From the NCBI GenBank assembly GCA_946405045.1, contig CAMJFV010000147.1, positions 1 through 5,754 of the forward strand: DNA of 5,754 nt. The letters run 5' to 3'. Shown one piece after another: positions 1 to 4,952 of this stretch (within the stretch, counting starts at the first letter, position 1; every line of letters starts with the position of its first letter). The notes below the pieces were generated by a model. It did not search any database. It had not been told where the DNA came from and saw only the letters and a program-made list of their open reading frames with translations. This stretch comes from an uncultured Bacteroidales bacterium. Its GTDB lineage: Bacteria; Bacteroidota; Bacteroidia; Bacteroidales; Paludibacteraceae. The translations under genes and the position numbers were made by a program.

Positions 1-213
1 GTGGAAGAAAGAGAATCTGTCACCATCAAGCACTAAACGGACATTCCTGGCACCTGCGTCGTCCGCATTCTGAAGCAGTTCATACACAAAATGAGCCTTG
101 CCACTATACTTGTCGACAATCAGATTCCACAGACCGATTGTCGCCGGATTAGCAAGTGTCTCAGCTACCTTACGTCGGCTCTCTGTGAGTTTGGAGAAAA
201 GATTATTAATCAT
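1..213 (-). CDS. Sacsin/Hsp90-like (GHKL) ATPase-domain protein, N-terminal 71 residues only
   Basis: This is the N-terminus of a probably large protein with a histidine-kinase-like (GHKL) ATPase domain; the rest lies left of the window. My translation starts MINNLFSKLTESRRK and contains ATIGLWNLIVDKYSGKAHF followed by VYELLQNADDAGA at about residues 43-55. The ELLQNADDA segment is the GHKL N box: Glu45 would be the general base and Asn49 the Mg-ATP ligand. This arrangement is characteristic of sacsin-type and DUF3883-associated ATPases rather than of sensor kinases, gyrase or MutL. The last residues, RFSFFH, fit the start of the next ATP-site motif (often F-x-HNG in this group), which would begin just outside. 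The ATG at 213 is preceded directly by an in-frame TGA, so it is the only possible start. It overlaps the stop of the membrane-protein gene by 8 bp (ATGATTAA), implying translational coupling. Bacterial relatives often sit in defence or restriction neighbourhoods; that role is inference here. Confidence 0.82.
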   Translation of the reverse strand, partial: MINNLFSKLTESRRKVAETLANPATIGLWNLIVDKYSGKAHFVYELLQNADDAGARNVRLVLDGDRFSFFH

Positions 214-859
214 TCAACTTTGAAATACATTCAGCCTTACAAAGCCACGCCACAGCAAAGGCAGTCAACATTGTAGCCTCATTGATCATTGTCCACCATT
301 TTGGGAAAATATCACTATATACGACAGTGATTATCTGAAATGCCATAAAAGCGATGATTGTTATTCCACAAACCTTGTAAAGAATGTTTCGCTTCTTCTT
401 ACTTGAAGACATCTCTCCATCCGATTGTGTGAACTGGAAGAGAATCATAATCGCAAAACTAACAAACAGAATAGATGCACTCACACAATGAACGATATTG
501 CTGATTTCCACAGGCAAATAAAACAAACCTACAAGAGAATCATCACTGATAAATGATGTTTTCGTAGGAAAAGCAATCACACCAAGAGAAGCGACACCAG
601 AAATTGTTGTCAGTATATTATCAAGAAAGTCGTAAACTCTATACGATACAAAATATACAAAGGTTGTAAACAGAAGTCCAACCATCAAAATTTTCGAGTT
701 GCAATAGTATGTAGCGGAAATCGAATACCACCATTCACTCGGATTATCACCGAACATTCCAAACAAAATAGCAAGCGGAGCCAAAAGTCCACACAAAATA
801 CCCAACATTTTTCGCTGATGTTTCATCAACTCTTTTTCACAATTCACTTCCGTTGACAT
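206..859 (-). CDS. Six-helix integral membrane protein of unknown function
   Basis: A 217-residue polytopic inner-membrane protein with no function I can assign. Hydrophobic segments lie near residues 19-37, 56-73, 82-98, 119-142, 160-181 and 190-207, giving six predicted helices. A Lys-rich loop (SSSKKKR, about 151-157) between helices 4 and 5 is probably cytoplasmic, which would put both termini inside. Motifs that recall a widespread uncharacterised six-helix family, from memory, are WWYSISATYY after helix 1, VSYRVYDFLDN at the end of helix 2, GVIAFPT in helix 3, IVHCVSA in helix 4, and NEATMLTAFAVAWLCKA in helix 6. His124 and Glu194 are intramembrane polar residues that could matter. There is no signal peptide or soluble domain. 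The start is the ATG at 857-859, with a possible promoter element close upstream. Its last codons overlap the start of the GHKL ATPase gene, so the two are probably made together and may form a membrane-plus-ATPase module. Confidence 0.85.
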   Translation of the reverse strand: MSTEVNCEKELMKHQRKMLGILCGLLAPLAILFGMFGDNPSEWWYSISATYYCNSKILMVGLLFTTFVYFVSYRVYDFLDNILTTISGVASLGVIAFPTKTSFISDDSLVGLFYLPVEISNIVHCVSASILFVSFAIMILFQFTQSDGEMSSSKKKRNILYKVCGITIIAFMAFQIITVVYSDIFPKWWTMINEATMLTAFAVAWLCKAECISKLND

Positions 860-881
860 ATTACTCTAGATTTATTTATAG

Positions 882-889
882 CAAATATA
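882..889 (-). promoter_or_regulatory. Possible -7 element of the leftward membrane-protein/ATPase operon
   Basis: Read on the minus strand, 889 to 882 is TATATTTG, an exact match to the Bacteroidetes -7 consensus TAnnTTTG. It would place the transcription start about 16 nt before the ATG at 859. No clear TTTG (-33) element lies at the expected distance (about 909-913). The surroundings are so AT-rich that a chance match is possible, so this is tentative. Confidence 0.4.
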
Positions 890-1138
890 AATAAATTATC
901 AGAAATGTAGAACCACATAAAGATATTAAATAAAAAAGGAAGATGTAAATAACTTATGTTACAACACTGTTTTTTCTAAAAATCGAATTAATAATAAGAC
1001 CAATACTCATCCTCCTCTATCAAATTACACAAGCCATCTAAAAGCAGAATAAATATGCACAATCACCCAACAAAAAGACATATCTAAATATCCTATATAT
1101 GTAAAAAAGGTTAAAACAATCCAACAATCATGTGATTT

Positions 1139-1171
1139 TTTGCATAATTACATGCTTTTTTGATAATTTTG
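1139..1171 (+). promoter_or_regulatory. Bacteroidetes-type promoter of the NlpC/P60-like gene
   Basis: TTTG at 1139-1142 (-33 element), a 21-bp spacer, and TAATTTTG at 1164-1171 (exact TAnnTTTG, -7 element) match the known promoter of the Bacteroidetes primary sigma factor in sequence and spacing. Transcription would begin near 1177-1180, giving a leader of about 30 nt. The leader has only a weak purine stretch (AGGGG at 1196-1200), 7 nt before the ATG at 1208. Confidence 0.7.
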
Positions 1172-1207
1172 CAGTCACAAATATAAAACATAAACAGGGG
1201 TTTTAAA

Positions 1208-1888
1208 ATGAAAAAACTTTTCATGATAGCAGTGTCGGCAATGATTGCATTGTCGTCATTCGCAGTAGACAAAGAGAAGGTTGCCAAAGCACCTCAGAAA
1301 ACAATTGACGGTATGCTAAACACAGCACTACAGCTTAATAATCTTCCTGGTGCAGCCGCAGAGTACGACAACGGTAAGTTGATCCAGTACGCATTCTCTC
1401 AGGTCGGTTATGAGTTGTCTGACAACATATCAAGTCTTGCCAGCGAAGGTAAAGCTGTAAAGAAAATGGCAAAATTGGCAGTTGGTGACTTGGTTTTCTT
1501 CAACGATGGCCAGGCAGGTATCGTATACAAGATCGGAGACGACAAGTCTCTTAGCTTCCTTCACGTTGTTAACGGACAGGTGATGATCTCAAGCTCACAA
1601 AGTCTTGGTTACAAGTGTGGTACTCACATCACTTCTGACAAGGAACTAGCTACTCTTCGCAAGACATACGAGAAAGAGCAGAAAGCTATCGCTAAGGCTC
1701 AGGAGCAGCACGCTAAAGCACAGGCTGAAGCTGCTAAGGCAGCAGAAAAGGCTGAGAAGGAAAGAATTAAAGCTGAAAAAGAGGCTCAGAAAGCTCAGGA
1801 GAAAATCGACAAAGCTAACAAAGAGGCCGCTAAGGCAGCAGCTAAAGCTGAGAAGGCAGAGCAGAAGCTTAACGATGTCACTAAGTAA
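1208..1888 (+). CDS. Secreted NlpC/P60-like protein, probably catalytically dead, with Ala/Lys/Glu helical tail
   Basis: A 226-residue exported protein. Residues 1-19 form a Sec signal peptide (MKKLFMIAVS, then a hydrophobic core, cleavage after SSFA), with no lipobox Cys, so a soluble periplasmic or secreted product is expected. Residues about 35-140 read like a degenerate NlpC/P60 peptidoglycan endopeptidase domain. YDNGKLIQYAFSQVGYEL aligns with the usual DCSGxVxYxFxxxGxxL, and LAVGDLVFFNDGQAGIVYKIG with LxPGDLVFFxxxxHVGIYxG. FLHVV aligns with the last His motif. The nucleophilic Cys position is Asn55 and the first His position is Gln102; only His119 remains. The sole Cys (137) lies outside the normal site. 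Hydrolase activity is therefore unlikely, and a binding or scaffold role is more plausible. Residues about 145-226 are almost wholly Ala, Lys, Glu and Gln, predicted as one long charged helix of TolA-like character. It is transcribed alone, with its own promoter and terminator. The domain call rests on motif reading, not a search. Confidence 0.8.
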   Translation: MKKLFMIAVSAMIALSSFAVDKEKVAKAPQKTIDGMLNTALQLNNLPGAAAEYDNGKLIQYAFSQVGYELSDNISSLASEGKAVKKMAKLAVGDLVFFNDGQAGIVYKIGDDKSLSFLHVVNGQVMISSSQSLGYKCGTHITSDKELATLRKTYEKEQKAIAKAQEQHAKAQAEAAKAAEKAEKERIKAEKEAQKAQEKIDKANKEAAKAAAKAEKAEQKLNDVTK

Positions 1889-1907
1889 GAATCTGATTCT
1901 TAAATAT

Positions 1908-1943
1908 AAAAAGACGACTCATTCATATGGGTCGTCTTTTTTT
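1908..1943 (+). terminator. Rho-independent terminator, probably bidirectional
   Basis: A perfect stem AAAAAGACGAC (1908-1918) pairs with GTCGTCTTTTT (1931-1941). The loop region is 12 nt and can be shortened by a T-G and a C-G pair. A T run extends to 1943 on the plus strand, 20 nt after the stop codon at 1888. The A run on the left arm gives the minus strand a T run too, so the same hairpin can end the leftward ligase gene that stops at 1963. A second short inverted repeat, TAAGAATC/GATTCTTA (1886-1902), begins at the stop codon itself. Confidence 0.88.
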
Positions 1944-1962
1944 GCGTCATTATATTCTTTAT

Positions 1963-3018
1963 TTATTTTGTCGAAATCATTTGTTTAAGCTTAGCTCTCG
2001 CAATCTTTCCACTTTCTGTCCTTGGCAACCAAGATGTGAAAAAAATTTGTTTTGGCACTTCATATTTTTCCAAATGCTGTGATAAATCGCTGAGGGTTAT
2101 TGAGGAATCAGACTCTACACATTCCACCACCAAAACCAATTTTTCACCAAGTTTTTCATCCTGCACTGACGATATCGCAAAATCATACGGTATACAATCT
2201 GCCAATTTGGCTTCTATCTCCTCAATCTGTAATTTGATACCTCCCGAACAAACCACATTGTCTTTACGTCCTAAGATGCGGAACGTACCGTCGGGCCTCA
2301 TCTCCACATTGTCATTGGTGTATAGTGTCTCCGCACACAACATCGGTGCTTTGATAACCAGTGTGCCAACACATTTGCCTTCGGTTTCCTCACCGTCCTT
2401 CATACTCAACTCTACCCCATTCATCGGAGTAAAATAAGTGCTGCGACTCTCACCATTTATCCTACGCATCGCAATATGAGAAAGAGTCTCTGTCATTCCA
2501 TAAGTGGCATATATCTCATTGGGCAAAGAACTGTAGGCGGACTCTTCATTTCTATCAATCGCTCCACCTCCTATAATAACCTTACCTATTTTTGAAAACC
2601 TGCCGCTTTTATCTCTGTATGAATTGTAGACCTGCAACGGAACCATTGCCGCAAAATCAACATGTCGATCTTCATTCTGCAACGGATTACTCGACACATC
2701 ACCAATAAGAAGATTCAATCCACCCACAATAGCTCGCACAATCATCATTTTTCCAGCGATGTAATTCACTGACAAACAAAGCAAAGCAGTATCACCAGGT
2801 TTAAGTCCAAGATAATCCAATGTCATCCTGGCACTGGCAATCATACGTGATTTCTCGGCGACTATCAGTTTGGGCTTACCTGTTGAGCCGGATGTATGCA
2901 GATTGACCGTCGGTGAATCTGAGAACCACTCAATGAGAAAATCCCTGACGCTTTCGTTCTCAATTTCGTTCAGATTCTCACGTGTATATCTATTGCCGTC
3001 GATTATAATATCAGTCAT
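1963..3018 (-). CDS. menE: Acyl-CoA synthetase (AMP-forming), probably o-succinylbenzoate-CoA ligase
   Basis: A 351-residue member of the ANL (acyl-CoA synthetase/adenylation) superfamily. It would activate a carboxylate with ATP to an acyl-AMP and transfer it to CoA. For MenE the substrate is o-succinylbenzoate, in cytoplasmic menaquinone synthesis. Visible core motifs in order are the phosphate loop HTSGSTGKPK (41-50), YGMTET (173-178), GRKDNVVCSGGIKL at the domain hinge (250-263), and PRTESGKIAR near the C-terminus (332-341), whose Lys338 is the adenylation lysine. All are intact. It lacks the roughly 100-150 N-terminal residues of typical ANL enzymes; such short forms are usual for Bacteroidetes MenE, and SVNYIAGKMMIVRA (83-96) resembles them. 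No other men gene is visible, so specificity is inferred. The ATG at 3018 is the first start and has no clear Shine-Dalgarno sequence. The gene follows the oxidoreductase gene by 171 bp, a gap that holds a palindromic repeat, and ends near the shared terminator. Confidence 0.8.
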   Translation of the reverse strand: MTDIIIDGNRYTRENLNEIENESVRDFLIEWFSDSPTVNLHTSGSTGKPKLIVAEKSRMIASARMTLDYLGLKPGDTALLCLSVNYIAGKMMIVRAIVGGLNLLIGDVSSNPLQNEDRHVDFAAMVPLQVYNSYRDKSGRFSKIGKVIIGGGAIDRNEESAYSSLPNEIYATYGMTETLSHIAMRRINGESRSTYFTPMNGVELSMKDGEETEGKCVGTLVIKAPMLCAETLYTNDNVEMRPDGTFRILGRKDNVVCSGGIKLQIEEIEAKLADCIPYDFAISSVQDEKLGEKLVLVVECVESDSSITLSDLSQHLEKYEVPKQIFFTSWLPRTESGKIARAKLKQMISTK

Positions 3019-3076
3019 AAAATCAGAAACTGTTTAATTTTTATACTCTAACGATTGAATACCATCACATAATATA

Positions 3077-3134
3077 ATGCTCGTCCTTACGGACTCGCAT
3101 AGGGGGAAAGGGGTTAGGGCGTTCCGCCCTTAAC
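3077..3134. repeat. REP-like double-hairpin palindromic element
   Basis: Two dyads are separated by a G-rich linker. The first (3077-3100) is ATGC-TC-GTCC-TTAC-GGAC-TC-GCAT, a nearly perfect palindrome whose arms mismatch only at the two TC positions. The second pairs GTTAGGGCG (3113-3121) with CGCCCTTAAC (3125-3134) around a 3-nt loop, with one bulged base. The linker AGGGGGAAAGGGG (3101-3113) contains two G tracts. GC content is far above the surrounding spacer. There is no T run after either stem, so it does not look like a terminator. It has the build of a REP/BIME-type mobile palindrome between the oxidoreductase and menE genes. Copy number elsewhere cannot be seen from here. Confidence 0.65.
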
Positions 3135-3189
3135 AATCCTCTTTTCAGTGTAACCTAATCTATTAATTAAATTCAAACAGTTTCTTAAT

Positions 3190-4746
3190 TCAACACGTAT
3201 TGTTTTTAATTTTTCTTGCCACATCTCTTCCGCTCTTCAACGCAATCGGTAAACCTCCGCCTGGAATCGTCCAATGTCCGCAAAGGAAGACGTTGCTCAC
3301 ATTACGCACTTTTCCGAAACTTCGTCGGCCGACCATTGGCATCCATCCCTGCGACGAGCCATTGTAATTATTGGTATAACGATGGTATGAGGCAGGTGTT
3401 GTAAGATCAGATACCTCTATTTTATCCCTGAAATCCTCACCAAAATGCTCCACCAGTTTCTCGATTGCCAAAGCAGTAAACTGCTTCTTTACAGCGTCAT
3501 AGCCACTTCTGTCATTCTCTCGTTTATCTATCCAATAACCACCGTTTTGCGTCTGGAAATAGACTGCGATGGTACACTTGTCGTCTCCTGCGAGAGTCTC
3601 ATCATAATTGTAGATATGGACCTCCATTTTGTCGAAACAAGTTCCATCCGGCAATGAATACGGATCTGTGTAGAAACGAAGGAAATGAGGATGCTGTTTC
3701 ATTCCGTCTTTCACTCCCAAATAAAGGATACAATATGAATAGTAGACGTCGCTGTCAGCAATATTCCTGTATTTCATCATGTCCGACGGGATATATCTCT
3801 CACCGAGCGCATCAAACATCGTCCAATGCCAATCGGCTGCAGACACCACATAATCAGCCTCACAAAATTCTCCATTCTTCAGCTGGATACCTTTAGCTTT
3901 ATGAGCACCGTCGTCTACAATAATCTTATCTACTCTGGAATTATATTTGATCGTTCCTCCCGATTTCAAATAGCTATCAGCCAACAATTTGGCAAACGCC
4001 TCCGATCCACCCTTGGGATATTGCGCCACTCCTAAATCAGCGTAACTCTGCACAAAACAGAGCAGATTCATCGACATCTCTTTTTCATAAAGATTACGTA
4101 TCGCCTCACGTAAAAACGGAGATTTGAAACGCTCTGCAAACGTGTGGGTAGTGCCTTTCATAATGCCAGACAGACGGTATCTCATAAAATGGAATCCCAA
4201 CTGATGCATCCTGACTGTCATCTTGCCACACCAAAACTTGATTTTCTGCCAAACACTCGCGTCGTCTGCAATCACAGGAGGCAATATTTCTTGAAACTTA
4301 TTCAATCCTCTCACACACGCCATCCATTTCTTTATCAGCGTGGCATCCTCGGGAGCAATGTCCAACAGATATTTTTCAAAATCGTCGGTTTTGTTATAAA
4401 AATGGAAAATGTTGGAGCCATATTTGTCGGTCATGTCAGACGCACGTCCGTGCGTCTCTACGTGGGATTTAACCTCAAATTGGACACGTTCTTTATGATC
4501 AACAAATTCAATCTGCGACAGATCAACAATTTCATTCCACATCGTATTGAATGATATGCCTTTCTCTGCCCCCAACAGCCAATGCATACAGCCGTTGAAC
4601 GAATATCCGCCTCTGCTCCACCCTGTGCATAATCCACCAGGCGTCATGCCACTCTCATAGATGACTGTCTGAAAACCACTTTTCTGCAAATGGATTCCAC
4701 ACGTCATACCAGCCACACCCGATCCAATTATACACACTCTCTTCAT
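3190..4746 (-). CDS. FAD-dependent oxidoreductase, phytoene desaturase/retinol saturase-like
   Basis: A 518-residue flavoprotein of the CrtI/CrtISO/RetSat-like superfamily (COG1233 type), which desaturates, saturates or isomerises polyene or other hydrophobic substrates. The true substrate is unknown. The N-terminal Rossmann motif is VCIIGSGVAG (4-13), with Glu31 ending the second strand to bind the FAD ribose and TPGGLC at 35-40. GGYSFNGCMHWLLG (46-59) matches the family's substrate-side motif. The C-terminal FAD motif FLCGHWTIPGGGLP (487-500) is intact. I chose the ATG at 4746 because it puts the Rossmann fold at the N-terminus. The frame stays open to an ATG at 4896, but those 50 extra codons are repeat DNA. 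Residues about 96-107 (VETHGRASDMTD) are encoded by a copy of the palindromic repeat found upstream of the gene and look like an in-frame insertion. No carotenoid genes are adjacent, so crt naming is not justified. Confidence 0.85.
   Translation of the reverse strand: MKRVCIIGSGVAGMTCGIHLQKSGFQTVIYESGMTPGGLCTGWSRGGYSFNGCMHWLLGAEKGISFNTMWNEIVDLSQIEFVDHKERVQFEVKSHVETHGRASDMTDKYGSNIFHFYNKTDDFEKYLLDIAPEDATLIKKWMACVRGLNKFQEILPPVIADDASVWQKIKFWCGKMTVRMHQLGFHFMRYRLSGIMKGTTHTFAERFKSPFLREAIRNLYEKEMSMNLLCFVQSYADLGVAQYPKGGSEAFAKLLADSYLKSGGTIKYNSRVDKIIVDDGAHKAKGIQLKNGEFCEADYVVSAADWHWTMFDALGERYIPSDMMKYRNIADSDVYYSYCILYLGVKDGMKQHPHFLRFYTDPYSLPDGTCFDKMEVHIYNYDETLAGDDKCTIAVYFQTQNGGYWIDKRENDRSGYDAVKKQFTALAIEKLVEHFGEDFRDKIEVSDLTTPASYHRYTNNYNGSSQGWMPMVGRRSFGKVRNVSNVFLCGHWTIPGGGLPIALKSGRDVARKIKNNTC
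4426..4461 (-). repeat. Palindromic repeat copy inside the oxidoreductase coding sequence
   Basis: Read on the minus strand, this copy starts GTAGAGACGCACGG at 4461, pairs with CGTGCGTCT (ending at 4438), and continues GACATGACCGAC to 4426. The palindromic core (4438-4461) differs from the intergenic copy at 4889-4912 by one base. The 3' extension also matches (ACA-ACCGAC), except for one substitution and a 2-nt indel. The 36 nt equal exactly 12 codons, V-E-T-H-G-R-A-S-D-M-T-D, in the frame of the host gene, which stays open. Confidence 0.85.
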
Positions 4747-4761
4747 TTTGAATATTTTTAC

Positions 4762-4801
4762 CACAGAGACACAGATCTCCGTGATTCTCTTCTTCTCTGT
4801 G
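4762..4801. repeat. Inverted repeat with CACAGAGA arms
   Basis: Perfect 8-bp inverted arms CACAGAGA (4762-4769) and TCTCTGTG (4794-4801) enclose 24 bp that contain a looser internal dyad (CACAGATCTCCGTG, 4770 region). Such CACAGAGA-type sequences recur in intergenic DNA of many Bacteroidetes, from memory. It lies 15 bp before the chosen start of the oxidoreductase, so it would be in the leader or promoter region of that gene. Confidence 0.6.
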
Positions 4802-4816
4802 TTTTTATTAAAATAA

Positions 4817-4841
4817 AGACGGGGACAAACCCCGTCTCTAC
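4817..4841 (-). repeat. Palindromic repeat of the GTAGAGACG family, variant arm
   Basis: On the minus strand it begins GTAGAGACGGGG (from 4841), has the loop TTTGT, and closes with CCCCGTCT (to 4817). The 8-bp stem is perfect. It shares the head GTAGAGACG and tail CGTCT with the copies at 4426-4461 and 4879-4912 but carries different inner arm bases, changed on both sides so that pairing is kept. That pattern suggests selection for the hairpin. Confidence 0.75.
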
Positions 4842-4878
4842 GATTCTTTATGGTTATGCACGACCATTGGTTGCACAC

Positions 4879-4912
4879 GTCGGTTGTTAGACGCACGACC
4901 GTGCGTCTCTAC
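4879..4912 (-). repeat. Palindromic repeat of the GTAGAGACG family, intergenic copy
   Basis: On the minus strand it begins GTAGAGACGCACGG at 4912, followed by the pairing arm CGTGCGTCT (ending 4889) and the extension AACAACCGAC to 4879. It directly abuts the T run of the nadB terminator. Over its length it matches the copy inside the oxidoreductase gene at 32 of 34 aligned bases plus a 2-nt indel, by my hand alignment. Confidence 0.8.
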
Positions 4913-4947
4913 AAAAATGCGAAACGATAATTTAGCATTTCGCATTT
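4913..4947 (-). terminator. Rho-independent terminator of nadB
   Basis: On the minus strand, just after the nadB stop codon at 4953-4955, AAATGCGAAA (4947-4938) pairs perfectly with TTTCGCATTT (4924-4915) around a 13-nt loop, followed by a T run (4917-4913). This should end nadB transcription, so the downstream oxidoreductase gene probably needs its own promoter within 4747-4912. I could not find a clear TAnnTTTG there. Confidence 0.8.
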
Positions 4948-4952
4948 ATAAA

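Larger units (their letters stand above)
860..1207. other. AT-rich divergent intergenic region (348 bp)
   Basis: The region separates two divergent transcription units and should hold both promoters. Apart from the two promoter candidates listed separately, I see no RNA gene, no convincing small ORF and no strong hairpin. It is much richer in A and T than the flanking genes, with several A and T runs, as is usual for Bacteroidales promoter regions. Confidence 0.7.

Noticed and set aside
91..276. Plus-strand 61-codon ORF
   Set aside because: It lies opposite the GHKL ATPase start and the end of the membrane-protein gene. Its translation has no recognisable features, whereas the minus strand encodes a clear ELLQNADDA motif.
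954..1010. Minus-strand 18-codon ORF (MSIGLIINSIF...) preceded by GAGGAGG
   Set aside because: The Shine-Dalgarno-like sequence touches the ATG with no spacing, the peptide is very short, and Bacteroidales rarely use strong Shine-Dalgarno sites.
2036..2437. Plus-strand 133-codon ORF
   Set aside because: It is a shadow of the menE reading frame; its Ser/Thr-rich composition is that of an antisense frame, and no promoter is evident.
3216..4554. Several plus-strand ORFs of 62-136 codons
   Set aside because: All are antisense to the oxidoreductase, overlap one another in different frames, and show no domain motifs.
4849..4878. Possible further hairpin around ACCATTGGT
   Set aside because: Only about six pairs including a wobble, interrupted by mismatches; too weak to list beside the clear repeats.
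4747..4896. Start of the oxidoreductase at the ATG at 4896, giving 568 residues
   Set aside because: The extra 50 codons are made of palindromic repeat DNA and precede a complete Rossmann N-terminus beginning MKRVCIIGSGVAG, which is where this family normally starts.
4426..4912. CRISPR-like array from the repeated 24-nt elements
   Set aside because: The copies are irregularly spaced, self-palindromic, partly inside a gene, and vary in their arms; no regular spacers or cas genes are visible.
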